From positions 113,574,838 through 113,638,837 of the forward strand of contig OY282558.1 of NCBI GenBank assembly GCA_958295665.1: a stretch of DNA of 64,000 bases. Reading direction: 5' to 3'. Below are positions 1 through 10,085 of this stretch, one piece after another (position 1 is the first letter of the stretch; every line of letters begins with the position of its first letter). A program made the position numbers and the translations under genes. The notes under the pieces were generated by a model that saw only the letters and a program-made list of their open reading frames with translations, was not told the origin of the DNA and did no database searches. This stretch comes from Tipula vernalis. Its lineage: Eukaryota > Arthropoda > Insecta > Diptera > Tipulidae.

Positions 1-330
1 AAGTTTTGACGTTTATTTTTCCCAATTTTTTTTTTTGGGAATTAGAAGAAACTGTTTGTTTTGTGTATTTTCAATATTTTATTTACGACGTAGTATTGGT
101 AAAGTTTTTATTTTATATGTAGAAAATAAAATGTTTTAAATAATGGCGGCTGCAAAATTTGAAATAGTGGTTTTTCCCATTGGATGATTCCCAATTACGC
201 CAGAATACACTTTTGGGAATTGGGGAATAAAAAATTGGGAATTATTGTAGTTTGGAAATATAGCAATATTTTTCCCAATTCCCAATTCCCAGGGAATAGC
301 CAGAATAGGGCCACAGATGGTATATCCGAA
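1..330. repeat. CCCAATT/AATTGGG-rich repeat patch
   Basis: The motif CCCAATT and its complement AATTGGG recur about ten times in 300 bases, in both orientations (for example near 25, 190, 225 and 270). The block ends in a run of adjacent CCCAATT copies near 270-300. It may be a small palindromic repeat or the edge of a longer element cut by the window. No coding potential was seen. Confidence 0.4.
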
Positions 331-454
331 AAAGAAGGGCGGTACTAGTCCCTAAAAAAAGAAGAAAAAATAAAATAAGGGGGTAAGAAGATTCACAAGG
401 CACGCAGGCACAAAAAATTGGGTATAAAAGCAGTGTTTAGCATAATTTTAGTTT

Positions 455-640
455 GTGTTTGTTAGAAATTTGATAAAGGAGTAGCATCCGAAACGATCGT
501 AGTTTCAATTTCAAATAAAATAAATATCACATTAAGAATCTGACAAAACCAAAATATTGCGTTTTATTATTAAAATCTTTTTATTAGTGATATTAATCCA
601 CGAGTAAACAACAAATATGTTAAGTAATATTCTCGCTTGC
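455..640 (+). repeat. Diverged direct repeat, left copy (LTR-like)
   Basis: A TATA-like TATAAAAG at ~424 lies upstream and a polyadenylation-like AATAAAATAAAT near 515 lies inside. The stretch containing ACATCCGAAACGATCG-like sequence matches 5150-5325 in the same orientation over roughly 170 bases, with several indels. The layout resembles the distal part of an LTR, but no PBS, PPT or TG/CA ends were identified. The foldback-like element starts just to its right. Confidence 0.45.
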
Positions 641-687
641 AAGCAAAAATGTGTGTTGTCTAAAAGTAGAACGCAGGTATAGTCGAG

Positions 688-1339
688 GGGACGGATAATG
701 CGGTTTTTTGCATTCTCTGCTACTTTGTACCTTATACAAACCAGACATTGCATTGCTGCAGCCAAAAATGCATTCAAAAAATGCATTTTTTGAGGCGCCT
801 TTTGAAAGGTTTAATAACTTTGTAAATAAGAGTCAGAACTGGCCCAAATCGGGTACCCGGGGGTTTTGAGGTCGCTGATCACGATTATGATGTTCAAATT
901 GACCCACAGCCGACCTGGAGCTCAGCAACGCCGATGAACGTCATCTCCGTGGGACTCTCCCAAAATTCACGCGGGGAAGAAGAGAAACTCGGCGGCCGGG
1001 GGGTTTTTTAGGTCGCTGAATTCAAATATGGCATCGGCGAATACCCCACGGACACCTGGTGCGCCGGAACCTGTACGCGGACGTCATCTCCGAGAATTTT
1101 CCTGAAAAGAGTGCCAAAAACAACCCGAAAATCATTGTGGGGGTGTTTTGTGGGGCGCTGAATCCGAATTTCATGTCGAAAACGACCCCCCGAACACCTG
1201 GTGCACCGGAACCTGGCTCTGAACGTCATCTCCGTGGCTTTTCCTGACACAATCGAAAAAGATGAACCGAAAATCGTTATGGGGGGTTTTTTGGGCCGCT
1301 TAATCCAAATTTTAAAGTCGAAAACTACCCTCCCAACAC
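688..1339 (+). repeat. Left inverted-repeat arm with tandem ~140-bp subrepeats
   Basis: The subrepeat boundaries lie near 850, 1000, 1140 and 1280, each opening with a G-run followed by TTTT and a GTCGCTGA or CGCTGAATCC core. The spurious open frames in this arm and in the right arm translate to nearly the same peptide from opposite strands, which simply reflects the inverted duplication. Confidence 0.75.
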
Positions 1340-1344
1340 ATGAG

Positions 1345-3220
1345 GTTATTGAAGTTTGAAGGAGGCTTATTTCGCAGAGGTGTAACTGAAAGTGTTGCGC
1401 ACCAATGGATCAAAACATTCTTGTTCACCAAAGATCTTATCGAGGGCGTGGAGGAGTTCACGAAATGCACATTTGCTAAAAATTTCCAACATAAGGATTC
1501 AACAGATTCCAGGATCAAATATCAGATTTGAAATCTTTGAAACTGATTGAGAAATTCTTTGAGCAATACGATCCATTCCCTGAATCCATAGACTGCCTCA
1601 TAAACATAGCTAATGGAATGAGTGGGAGTCCCGAAAGCAATTGCCACAATGCTTTTGAAGAAGGTGTCAGGGTTATGCAAGATATTTCGGGATCAAATTT
1701 CCAGGATCTAAAATTATCGCGATCAAAAATCGTTAAAACTATCACCTCTTGCAACTCTAAAATCAAAGTTGGCAATAAAGTGATAGAAATTGACCCCGAC
1801 ATCCTCTTTCACAGAATATGGGCATTAAAAAAAAGTCATGAAGAAATGATAGACTACCTCAAGTGGGAGTTGTCTCCATTCCCTCAGGCATACTTCAATA
1901 ATTTTGGAATGCTGAAGAATACAAAGTCCGATTTGTATTCATTGTTCAGAAAAACTCCCACGAATATTCGTGATCCTGAAAGGACATTTTTTGTTCTGGA
2001 TGGAGGATTACTGATTCACAAAGTCAGATGGACAATCGGACGAACATTCTCGGCGATTATGGAAAATTACATAAAGTATATTTTGAACCATTATGGCCGA
2101 CGCGCGATAGTTATTTTTGATGGTTACCAAACCCTCAGTACCAAAGAATCTGAAAGAAACCGTCGCGCTAATCGGGGAAGTTCAGCAGACGTCCGTTTTA
2201 GCGAAAATATGGCGTTACAAACACAACAGGATAAATTTTTACAAAATAAAAATAATAAAAATAAGATTATTGAAATGCTCCGGGCCAAACTGACCACAGT
2301 CGGGATAGTTTCAGACCAATGTGCAGCGGACGCTGATCGTATGATTGTAACGACAGCTCTGAAAGAATACAGGGACGTTACAAAAAAGGTAGTCATAGTC
2401 GCCGAAGATATAGACGTTGCCGTAATATTGACCGCACTCTGCCCGGCAGATAATGAAATATTTCTACAGAAACTTCCAAGGCTCAATAAACCCGAAGAAG
2501 TATACTCTTCACTTAGCTTGTCTCATATGCCAGTAGTTGCGAATAATATTTTGTTGCTCCATGCAATAACAGGGTGCGATACCGTTTCAGCAACGTACTA
2601 CCAGGGAAAAACAAATTTTTTCAAGACCTTCCAGAAATTCACAGACCTTGAAGCTCATGCAGCGAAGTTCAAAGAAGCTGGTTTGTCAAGTGAAGAAATT
2701 TTTGAGCATGGGGCGTAGCTAATCCTGGCAATGTACGGTGCTCAACTGTCATTCAGGAAGCCGAATGTTACTACAGAAGTACAGGTTCCAAATATATACA
2801 AAAACCGCTGTAAAGGGAAGAGTTAATTTAGGGAAAATTCTCCCCACACTAGACGCCATTCAACAACATCTAAAGAGGGTCTATTCTCAAGTGCAAGATT
2901 GGCTGCACGGAGACCAGGTGACCATGGACCCAACAGAAAGGGGATGGAGAAAGGACTGGTCCCTGTAGAAATGACACAAAAACCTGCGCCCAAGAATATT
3001 ATGGAACTAATATTCTGTGGATGCGCAGGAGATTGTAATCTGATGTCCTGTATTTGATCAACTTGCAACAATACTGACAGATATTCAATTGAAAACGTTA
3101 TTACAGCAGAGACAGAGGCCTTACATGAGGAAGATGATCTACTTATGAATACGTCAGTTGATGGCGAAGAAAATGAACAGACTAGCGATGTGTCACTTGA
3201 TGGAGAATTTGATATTTAGT
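1345..3220 (+). pseudogene. FEN1/XPG-like PIN-fold nuclease gene of the foldback-like element
   Basis: The longest frame (1528-2718, 396 codons) opens with TTG rather than ATG, and its first in-frame ATG is at 1618. Coding sequence continues upstream in another frame (1340-1531) and downstream in pieces to ~3220, so this copy carries frameshifts. The acidic residues of the FEN1/XPG PIN-like fold appear in order within the frame: D158 (VLDGG), D198 (IFDGY) followed by an ESERNRR helix, D268/D270 (AADAD), E293-D294-D296 (AEDIDVAV) and D351 (TGCDTVSA). The latter part (LPTLDAIQQHLKRVYSQVQ, then a Cys-containing segment near 3000) fits a widespread, unnamed arthropod protein family with a Cys-rich tail. 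The family link is from memory. The nuclease assignment is inferred from the motif order, and no transposase domain is visible. Confidence 0.6.
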
Positions 3221-3494
3221 TACGTATTTAAAAATTGAAGTTATTAATTAATGAGGTAAGGTAAAGTTACAATTGGATTGTATTTGATTTGAGTTCAATA
3301 AAAATTTTTTAAACGCCAATTACATAAATATAGACTTTCTAATTCATTCTATTTCTTTCCTCCTCACATAATTTAACTAGAATCAACAATTCCACACAGC
3401 TATTACAGTATTGACGTCGGTCTCTAAGACATCAGGTTTGGTTGACATTCATGGGAATGACATCGATGTCAAGATAAAGTTTCCGGTGCACCAA

Positions 3495-4160
3495 GTGTTG
3501 GGAGGGTAGTTTTCGACGTGAAATTTGCATTAAGCGGCCCAAAAAACCCCCATAACGATTTTCGGTTCGTCTTTTTCGATTGTGTCAGGAAAAGCCACGG
3601 AGATGACGTTCAGGGCCAGGTTCCGGCGCACCAGGTGTTCGGGAGGTCATTTTCGACATGAAATTCGGATTCAGCGCCCCCACAATGATTTTCGGGTTGT
3701 TTTTGGCACTCTTGTCAGGCAAATACTCGGAGATGACGTCCGCGTAAAGGTTCCGGCGCACCAGGCGTCCGTGGGGTGTTGGCCGATGCCATATTTGAAT
3801 TCAGCGACCTAAAAAACCCCCGGGCGCAGAGTTTCTCTATTTCCCCTCGTCAATTTTGGGAGAGTCCCACGGAGATGATGTTCATCGGCGTTCCTGAGCT
3901 CCAGGTTGGCTGTGGGTCAATTTGAACATCATAATCGTGATCAGCGACCTCAAAAACCCCCGAGTACCCGATTTGGGCCAGTTCTGACTCTTATTTACAA
4001 AGTTATTAAATCTTCCAAAAGGCGTCTCAAAAAATGCATTTTTTGAATGCATTTTTGGCTGCAGCAATACAATTTCCGGTTCGTATAAGGTACAAAGTAG
4101 CCACATTTTTTACAAAAGATTTTTGGAAGAGAATGCAAAAACCGCATTCCGATCCGTCCT
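3495..4160 (-). repeat. Right inverted-repeat arm
   Basis: Reverse complement of 688-1339, clearly similar, with indels (for example a shortened unit near 3680). The inner end carries an extra partial subrepeat not seen on the left. The outermost ~70 bases contain an extra short insertion relative to the left arm. Confidence 0.75.
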
Positions 4161-5149
4161 GTACTAAAAAATTTCGAACTTTTTTAGTTCATTGCGTCGA
4201 CTAGTATCTAAACTGGAAATTAGATGCAACAATTGATGGGGAAACATCCCTAAAAACACATTTTTGCTTTGCTTGTTTATTTTGTATTAAAAAATCTGAA
4301 TTTCTTTACGCATGTAAATATTTAAGGATTAAAATTTACACGTAACATTTCAATTTGCCTAAACCTATTCTCTACTCAAAAGCGAAACAACACATTCGAC
4401 TAATTTTGATGTAAATGTAAACTTGACTTGACAATGTAAACTTTTACGTTTTTTACATAAAATAATGACCAAACTATGACAAATCAAAGATTTTTTGAAA
4501 GCTTTCTCTATTTAAAAATATTTACAGTAATAAAGACATTTGAAATATAATTTGAAATATTAAATAATAAAATTTCGAATTGCGGTAATTGTTATACTTT
4601 GTATAGAATTTTCTAAGCTTTTCAATGCGTCTAACATTTGAAAATTATAATAATTACAGGGTACTACGTCGGATGCTTCTGTTTAAACGCGTATAAGCTG
4701 ACACGGACGCCTACACGTACGAAGTAATGTAAGTAAAGTCAACACTAATTTAATTTAGCAATTCAACGATACCATCCGGAACAGCCAATTTCGGGATACC
4801 CTGTTTCTGAATGTAATGTTTTAAATAATGTAATTTATGGCAAGTTCGAGCCCGGTCTTAATCTGGCTCCCTCTGTCGACTGCGCAATTGTCTTTCCCTG
4901 ATATTTTTATAATTTATCATAGTAATTAACTTATCTAGAAAGATCTTTCTTATTTAGAAAACATTATGAACTGGCTTTAAGAAAATTCAAGTTTAGTTTC
5001 ATGGGCTTTCTTTCACAAATTGCAGATTTCGCTGTTTGCTAAGTTCTTCAAAATTACCTATACATTATTTAGACTCTTACCATGTAGAATCGTAATAGAC
5101 TTGACGGTCCTGACAGTTATCGTTTCTCCTCGTTTACTAATCCGGCGGG
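4161..5149. other. AT-rich noncoding stretch
   Basis: No coding potential was recognised. A somewhat GC-richer patch at 4660-4900 (TACAGGGTACTACGTCGG onward) looks like an unidentified TE fragment, but nothing else in the window matches it clearly. Confidence 0.4.
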
Positions 5150-5325
5150 AGTTGAGTGTTTCTTAGAAACTTGACGAAGAAGTAACATCCGAAACGATCG
5201 TAATTTCAAGTTTCAAATAAAATAAATATCACAATAAGAAAGTTATAACACCAAAATAATGGTGTTTTATGAAGATCTTTACGATTAGTATACGAATAAA
5301 TAATAAAACTGTTAAATTGTGAGTA
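5150..5325 (+). repeat. Diverged direct repeat, right copy (LTR-like)
   Basis: Matches 455-640 in the same orientation, sharing a near-identical core around ATCCGAAACGATCG followed by an AATAAAATAAATATCACA tail. The two copies bracket the foldback-like element, so they could be remnants of one LTR element into which it inserted, or independent solo copies. Confidence 0.45.
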
Positions 5326-5451
5326 CTAAAAATCAATTCTGATCAAGGGATTTTTTGTCACAAAAACAATGTGAAAAATTGAAGATAATTGTCATTGGTT
5401 TTAGTAAATAAAATTATGTGTGAGTGTGAGTAAAAATTAATTTTGAAATAG

Positions 5452-5624
5452 TATCGTGCAATACGAACTCTTAACTGCTTTAAACTATCAAAATCCATCA
5501 CCAGAAGTTTTATATACGCCAGATTGCGACCAAACTTTTTTTCCTTACTCGAAAATGAAAATTTATTTGAAAAGAGCCGAAATTGGTTTAAACTGTTCTT
5601 ACCAGAATCAGTTTATTACGTTAA
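5452..5624 (+). pseudogene. Left half of an open frame interrupted by piggyBac
   Basis: The frame is open from just after a stop at 5449 to the TTAA at 5621-5624. Across the piggyBac copy the same phase resumes at 8745 and stays open to a stop ending at 8925. Removing the element and one TTAA would give about 118 codons. I do not recognise the product. It is Lys/Phe/Leu-rich, as chance frames in AT-rich DNA tend to be, so reality as a gene is doubtful. Confidence 0.25.
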
Positions 5625-5987
5625 CCCTACAATGCATGATTTTTTCTTTCTCAACGAAAAAATTCTGTCAAATAGATTTAATTTCGCTAGTTTAAAATCT
5701 GAAAATAAAATTTTCTTATTTCCAATGGTTCTGGTGAAAACCCAATTTTCATGGTTGTATCATATATGATACATTATGCATTTACGAGTATGAGTAAAAA
5801 AATCATTAACGAAAAAAAAAATTTATTTCACAGATTTATAGTTACAACTTATAATATACATTATAATTAAATAAAAAAGGTACATAGTTTTTATTCACAG
5901 CCTATGTACGTTATTTAAAAATCCATAGTTAATATTTTTTTTTTAATAAAAATAATAATAAAATTGAATATTTAATAAAAAATAGAA

Positions 5988-7690
5988 TCAGTCGTTTCGA
6001 CCATGAAAAATTTTAAAGCAATTCCTATCTTTGTTAAAACAAAGATGAGTTTGGCATTTGTCACATTTAACAAAAGTTAGTTTCGAACACCCAGGTAATT
6101 TACATCGCTGCCTGTCGGATGCCCAACTACAAAAATGTGCAATATTATCCTCTCGCACTACCTTTGCTGGTAAAAGTGGCTTGCGTTTGTTTTTTTCTTT
6201 TTTGTTTCTATTGCAAGATTTATATTTATAGATGGACGGCCACGTTTTAAATTTTCGCGACTATCGTTTGCTTTACATAAACTCTCAGCAACCTCAGTTC
6301 GGAAATCTGCTAAACTAAGATGTCGTGTCCCATTTACTTTAGAAATTCTTTTTGAAAGCAGCCATGAATTTACCACTGTGACATCTAACAAATGGTAAAA
6401 TACTCGTATGTACCACTTCCTCGATCGCATTTTGATTTTGTGGCGACTTATTAAACTGTCTAACAAATCCATGCCACCCATATGTTTGTTATACTCCATG
6501 ATTACATATTTGTGGACAACTTACCTGATCAAAATAATTAATTCAAAATTAGAGTAAAACATTAAGTTTGCTTATACAATTAATAATTTACCTGAACAGT
6601 TTGTTTTTTACTACGAATGTATCGTTTCACTTTTGTTGTTGGTAGTTCACCTGCAAATGTAGAGAGTAAAGTCACACATTTTGTGTCCTTCCATAAAACC
6701 AAACTTATATCATAGCCTTCAAATGTGCCAACATTCTCTAAAATAAATCCTCGAGGTTTGTCTTTTAGGGCCGCTCAGTAATTTATTTGATGATAGTCTG
6801 TCGCGACGTACTGTTCCAATTGAATGAATACCGACTTTAAGTAGTTCAATAACAAGTGGTAGGCTGGTATAATAATTGTCGAAGTACACATGATGATTTA
6901 CGTGTCGCGGCACATCCCGTAGTAGTCTAATGACTACATTTGAAGAGCTACCTAAATTAGGTTCTGATGGTAACCGTTTTTCGTTTTCTTGCCCCGAGAA
7001 CAATTCAAAATTGTAAGTAAATCCCGAAACGCCACTAAGAACGAAAAACTTGTAGCCCCATTTGTGCGGTTTCATCGGCATGTATTGCTTGAGATAACTT
7101 CTACCTTTCGAAGAGCAGATTTGATCATCAATGGATATGTTTTGTTCCACTGGAATTTTTTTGAAATTTTTGATCAGGCCCTCCATTACTGGTCGAATTT
7201 TAAACAGCCGGTCGTGATTTTCACTTGTGCGTGGTAAACAGTTGCTATTACAATTAAAATGAAGAATCTTGCGAATTTTTTCGAATTTGTTGATTGAAAA
7301 GGTTTCTTGAATAATGGCATCCCCGAATGCATAAGTCCAGTATCGTCGCAAGCTTGTTACATGGTGCATATAGGTTAATATACAAACGCCGATGTATTTT
7401 TATAATTCCTTCTCATTGATAGAAAAAGGATTTTTAATGTCAATTTCTGAAGCATAATAATTTGATTCTTTGACGATGCGGTCTTTTAAATTAGAATCAA
7501 AAAAATAATTGAATATTTGAAGAGGTGTTTCTAGTTCAAGCACTTCGGAAGGTAATGATTTATCACCCGAAAATTTGTATTTTTCTGGCGAAATATCCTA
7601 ATGTATTGTTTTCCAAATATGTATTTTTTTTTAAGAGCTTTTACTTCACATGATTCGTTTGGTACTTCATTTTGATGCCGAAACGAAAAA
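5988..7690 (-). pseudogene. piggyBac transposase (DDD), broken
   Basis: Order on the minus strand: N-terminal segment (around TPLQIFNYFF, ~7530), an in-frame TAA near 7400, then the DDE_Tnp_1_7 core at 7369-6719. The three catalytic aspartates are retained: SIDDQICSSKG, VYFDNYYTS and GGMDLLDSL. A frameshift lies near 6750. An intron-like ~80-base gap with AG/GTAAAT at its start interrupts the frame near 6580. A further frameshift near 6155 precedes the C-terminal Cys-rich zinc finger (CKLPGC...CDKCQTHLC...CFKIFH), which ends at a TGA at 5988-5990. Another frameshift lies upstream near 7600. The copy cannot make active transposase, but the catalytic residues are unchanged. Confidence 0.9.
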
Positions 7691-7813
7691 TTGATGCTTT
7701 TACGAAAAATTTAAAATTAATTAACAGAACACACACCACATATCGGACGTATCATATATGAAACAACTAAAACTTATGCAGTTTTTGCTTGATGTATCAT
7801 ATATGATACAACC

Positions 7814-8365
7814 AATGCCGTCTAGAATATACAAGCCATACTACTGTCTACGTCACTCAATTTATGTCGACAGTTCCATTAATCTTCTGCAGATGGCATT
7901 AATGCTAGAAAAATGAAAGAGAACAAAACTTGAAAACGAAGAGATTAAAACATGTGAAAAATAAAAATAATAAATTAGTATTAATCCAAGCGCAAGAAAG
8001 GGAGGTTGTACGTCGTGTATTTTTTCATAATTTAAAATTATTAATAAAAAATAGTTTATATAAATTTTTCCAACTCATATTATATTTTTAGTTAATATTT
8101 ATTTATATTTAAATCATTATTTTATTAATAATATTATTAGTTTTAAATTATGCAGAAATTTAGCAGAGATAAAAATATGTACAACCTTCCTTTTGTACGC
8201 ATGAGATAATACTAAATAATTTTTTTATTTTTGAAATATTTTATTCTCTGTTTCTCTCAACTCTTTCATTTTTCGAATGTTAATTGCCATCTAGGTTATG
8301 TCGCTGAATTAAAAAAAAATAATTTTTGCTTTTAGCAGTATGGCTTGTATATTCTAGACGGCATT
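7814..8365. mobile_element. 552-bp palindromic MITE nested in piggyBac
   Basis: The terminal inverted repeats begin AATGCCGTCTAGAATATACA, and homology between the two halves extends for more than 150 bases (both contain an AAAATGAAAGAG-type stretch and a GGAGGTTGTAC or GGAAGGTTGTAC block). It is flanked by the 9-bp direct repeat GATACAACC (7805-7813 and 8366-8374), which belongs to the piggyBac sequence. A 9-bp duplication with long inverted repeats suggests a Mutator-like or foldback-type origin. Because the duplication can be read as 8-11 bp, a hAT origin is not excluded. No coding capacity. Confidence 0.85.
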
Positions 8366-8744
8366 GATACAACCAATGTTTTTCAATATTCACAAAGAAA
8401 TTACATAATTTATTTTAAAAAAATCGACAGAAACGAATAAAAAAATATAAATATAAGCTTCAAATAAATTCTTTTAATGTAAAATGTCTCTGTTTACCTA
8501 AGAAATTGACGATCTAAACTATACGTTGACAGCCTCAAACAATTCACCACAGCAAGCGTAACTCAAGTAAAATTTTTTACACAATTTACGCGTGAATATC
8601 ATAATTTGTGAGTTAGTATAGGTTAACTACATATAAAGGAAAGTGTTATAAAAGATAAAACGAACAAAAAACACATATAAATTAATTGTTTTGTAGTTTG
8701 AAATGGTTGTATCACATGAGATACAATATGCATTGTAGGGTTAA

Positions 8745-8925
8745 CCTACAAATGTTATTGAGATCCAAAAAGCTCTTTAGTGACTTACTCGAATTAAAAT
8801 ATTTTATTAAATCATATAATTTCAATATTCACTCGGAAATCATGGATCGTGGGCCCAACAAATTATTCAAAAAATTAATGATTAGTCAAATGCCGCTTTA
8901 TAATAAAATTCTTGTTAAAAAATGA
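8745..8925 (+). pseudogene. Right half of the open frame interrupted by piggyBac
   Basis: Continues, in the same phase, the frame open at 5452-5624, and stops with TGA. The segment is Lys/Leu/Phe-rich with no recognisable domain. See the left half for why this may be chance. Confidence 0.25.
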
Positions 8926-9722
8926 TTCCTAAAAATGTAAAAAACTAGAAACACGTATAGATAATAAAATATATGATTTCAAGCCAACATAATTGTCTTC
9001 TAATTTATGAACAATTAACTAAAGCGAGGTGACAGGATACAAAATTATAAATAATATTTATTTAATTGTTACAAAATCTATAAATATGTAAAACCTTCAA
9101 CCTGGAAATATTACTGCATTTAAAATTTATTATCCATAAATATTATTATTTAATCAAATAATTATATTCTCTATCATAAATTCTCGACAGAGTGTGTAAT
9201 ATATTCCAGCAAACATCATATCCAGAATTCATTTTTTATCCATCCATCCATAATATTACGGAGTATTATTACTATTTTAATTTATAAAAAATTTCAAAAT
9301 AAATAATAAAAAATTGTATTTTTATTTTATTTTCTTCTTATTTAAATAAAAAAACTATTAAATAGATAATTTTCACGTATTACCGTTTCTACATACATAC
9401 GACGATGTGTGATGATATATGAAATTTATTTTTGTCTAATGCTTAGTTGTGAATGGAAAATATAATATACACAACAAATAAATATTTATAAATAAATAAG
9501 AAAAATATTTAAATTACAAGAACGTTGGAATAATCAAACAGTAAAAATGCATATATGCATGTCAGATTTTAATAATAAACATAAATAAGAGTAGATGTGT
9601 CACGTGAGTGCTGTGTCATTTCTACTGTACATACTCTTATATAAAAATGTTAAATTAAAAAACGTGCGAGTCTCTTCTTCGTACCGAAATACCATGACTA
9701 ATGTAAACCAAATAAAATTTTA
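8926..9722. other. AT-rich intronic DNA (PKNOX-like gene)
   Basis: Very AT-rich with A/T runs and no TE match. It lies just downstream (minus strand) of the PKNOX-like exon donor, so it is most likely intron 1. Confidence 0.5.
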
Positions 9723-9728
9723 ACTTAC

Positions 9729-9811
9729 TTATATACAGCTCGTTTATCAGCCTCGAATTGCGCTTGATCGATACCATTTGTGCTGGGCGCCGAAATTGTA
9801 TTTTCCTGCAT
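9729..9811 (-). CDS. First coding exon of a PKNOX/PREP TALE homeobox gene
   Basis: An ATG at 9811 on the minus strand opens 27 codons plus two bases, ending at a consensus GTAAGT donor (9728-9723). The peptide contains IDQAQFEADKRAVY. In vertebrate PKNOX/PREP proteins an almost identical ADKxAxY stretch immediately precedes the conserved HPLFPLL segment of the MEIS-A/PREP homology domain, so the exon would end right before that domain. The next exon should begin with one base completing a Lys or Asn codon, then His-Pro-Leu. It was not found within 1-9722, which implies a first intron longer than 9.7 kb. PKNOX proteins are nuclear cofactors of PBC/Hox homeodomain proteins. The assignment rests on ~14 residues plus the splice site. 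Confidence 0.75.
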
Positions 9812-10085
9812 TTTGGTATATAAATTTGGGTAATTGTTGTACCTCCCTCGAACAGAAACAATATTTTGGCGCGTATCGTTTAATTTATTACACAACACAA
9901 CAAAATTTTTTTTTTTTTTTTTTTAGATAATTAAAAATATTAAAGAAAATTTAATAATAAAATGGAAAATAATTCCATTTTTATTATGTATTATGAAAAA
10001 TTAATTTGCGCGCGATTTCTCTTTCGGTTCGGGTGTTCGGGATGCGCGCCTTTTTTTTATTAATGCTTTTCTTCAAATTTTATGA
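9812..10085 (-). promoter_or_regulatory. Probable 5' leader/promoter of the PKNOX-like gene
   Basis: Upstream of the ATG on the minus strand lie a moderately GC-richer leader (9812-9900), an A/T tract and a CpG-containing patch (GGCGCGCATCCCGAACACCC, about 10030-10050, then CGAAAGAGAAATCGCGCGC). CpG-rich patches are rare in this window and fit a promoter or 5' untranslated exon. No TATA or initiator can be assigned with confidence. Confidence 0.4.

Larger units (their letters stand above)
688..4160 (+). mobile_element. Foldback-like DNA transposon with ~650-bp inverted repeats
   Basis: Positions 688-1339 and 3495-4160 are inverted copies of each other. The outer ends read GGGACGGAT and, on the other strand, AGGACGGAT. 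Each arm is itself built of three to four tandem ~140-bp units starting with a GGGGTTTT...GGTCGCTGA-type segment and containing a GACGTCATCTCCG-type segment. This is the architecture of foldback elements. The 2.1-kb centre carries the nuclease-like gene. No clear target duplication was found, so the outer ends are uncertain by tens of bases. The arms are noticeably GC-richer than their surroundings. Confidence 0.75.
5625..8740 (-). mobile_element. piggyBac-family transposon, exact ends
   Basis: The ends are TTAA|CCCTACAATGCAT on the left (TTAA at 5621-5624) and ATGCATTGTAGGG|TTAA on the right (TTAA at 8741-8744), a 13-bp perfect terminal inverted repeat with the diagnostic TTAA target. A subterminal palindromic motif resembling GTATCATATATGATAC recurs near 5755 and 7795 and in weaker form near 8710, always next to GGTTG or its complement. 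The body includes a broken transposase on the minus strand and a nested palindromic element at 7814-8365. Confidence 0.93.

Noticed and set aside
1008..1250. Arg/Phe-rich frame also present at 3582-3812
   Set aside because: The two frames are the same inverted-repeat arm read from opposite strands, not a conserved gene.
9655..9861. 68-codon minus-strand frame overlapping the homeobox exon
   Set aside because: It is a different phase from the ATG frame that matches PKNOX, starts at a non-ATG codon, and reads through the donor site with low-complexity residues.
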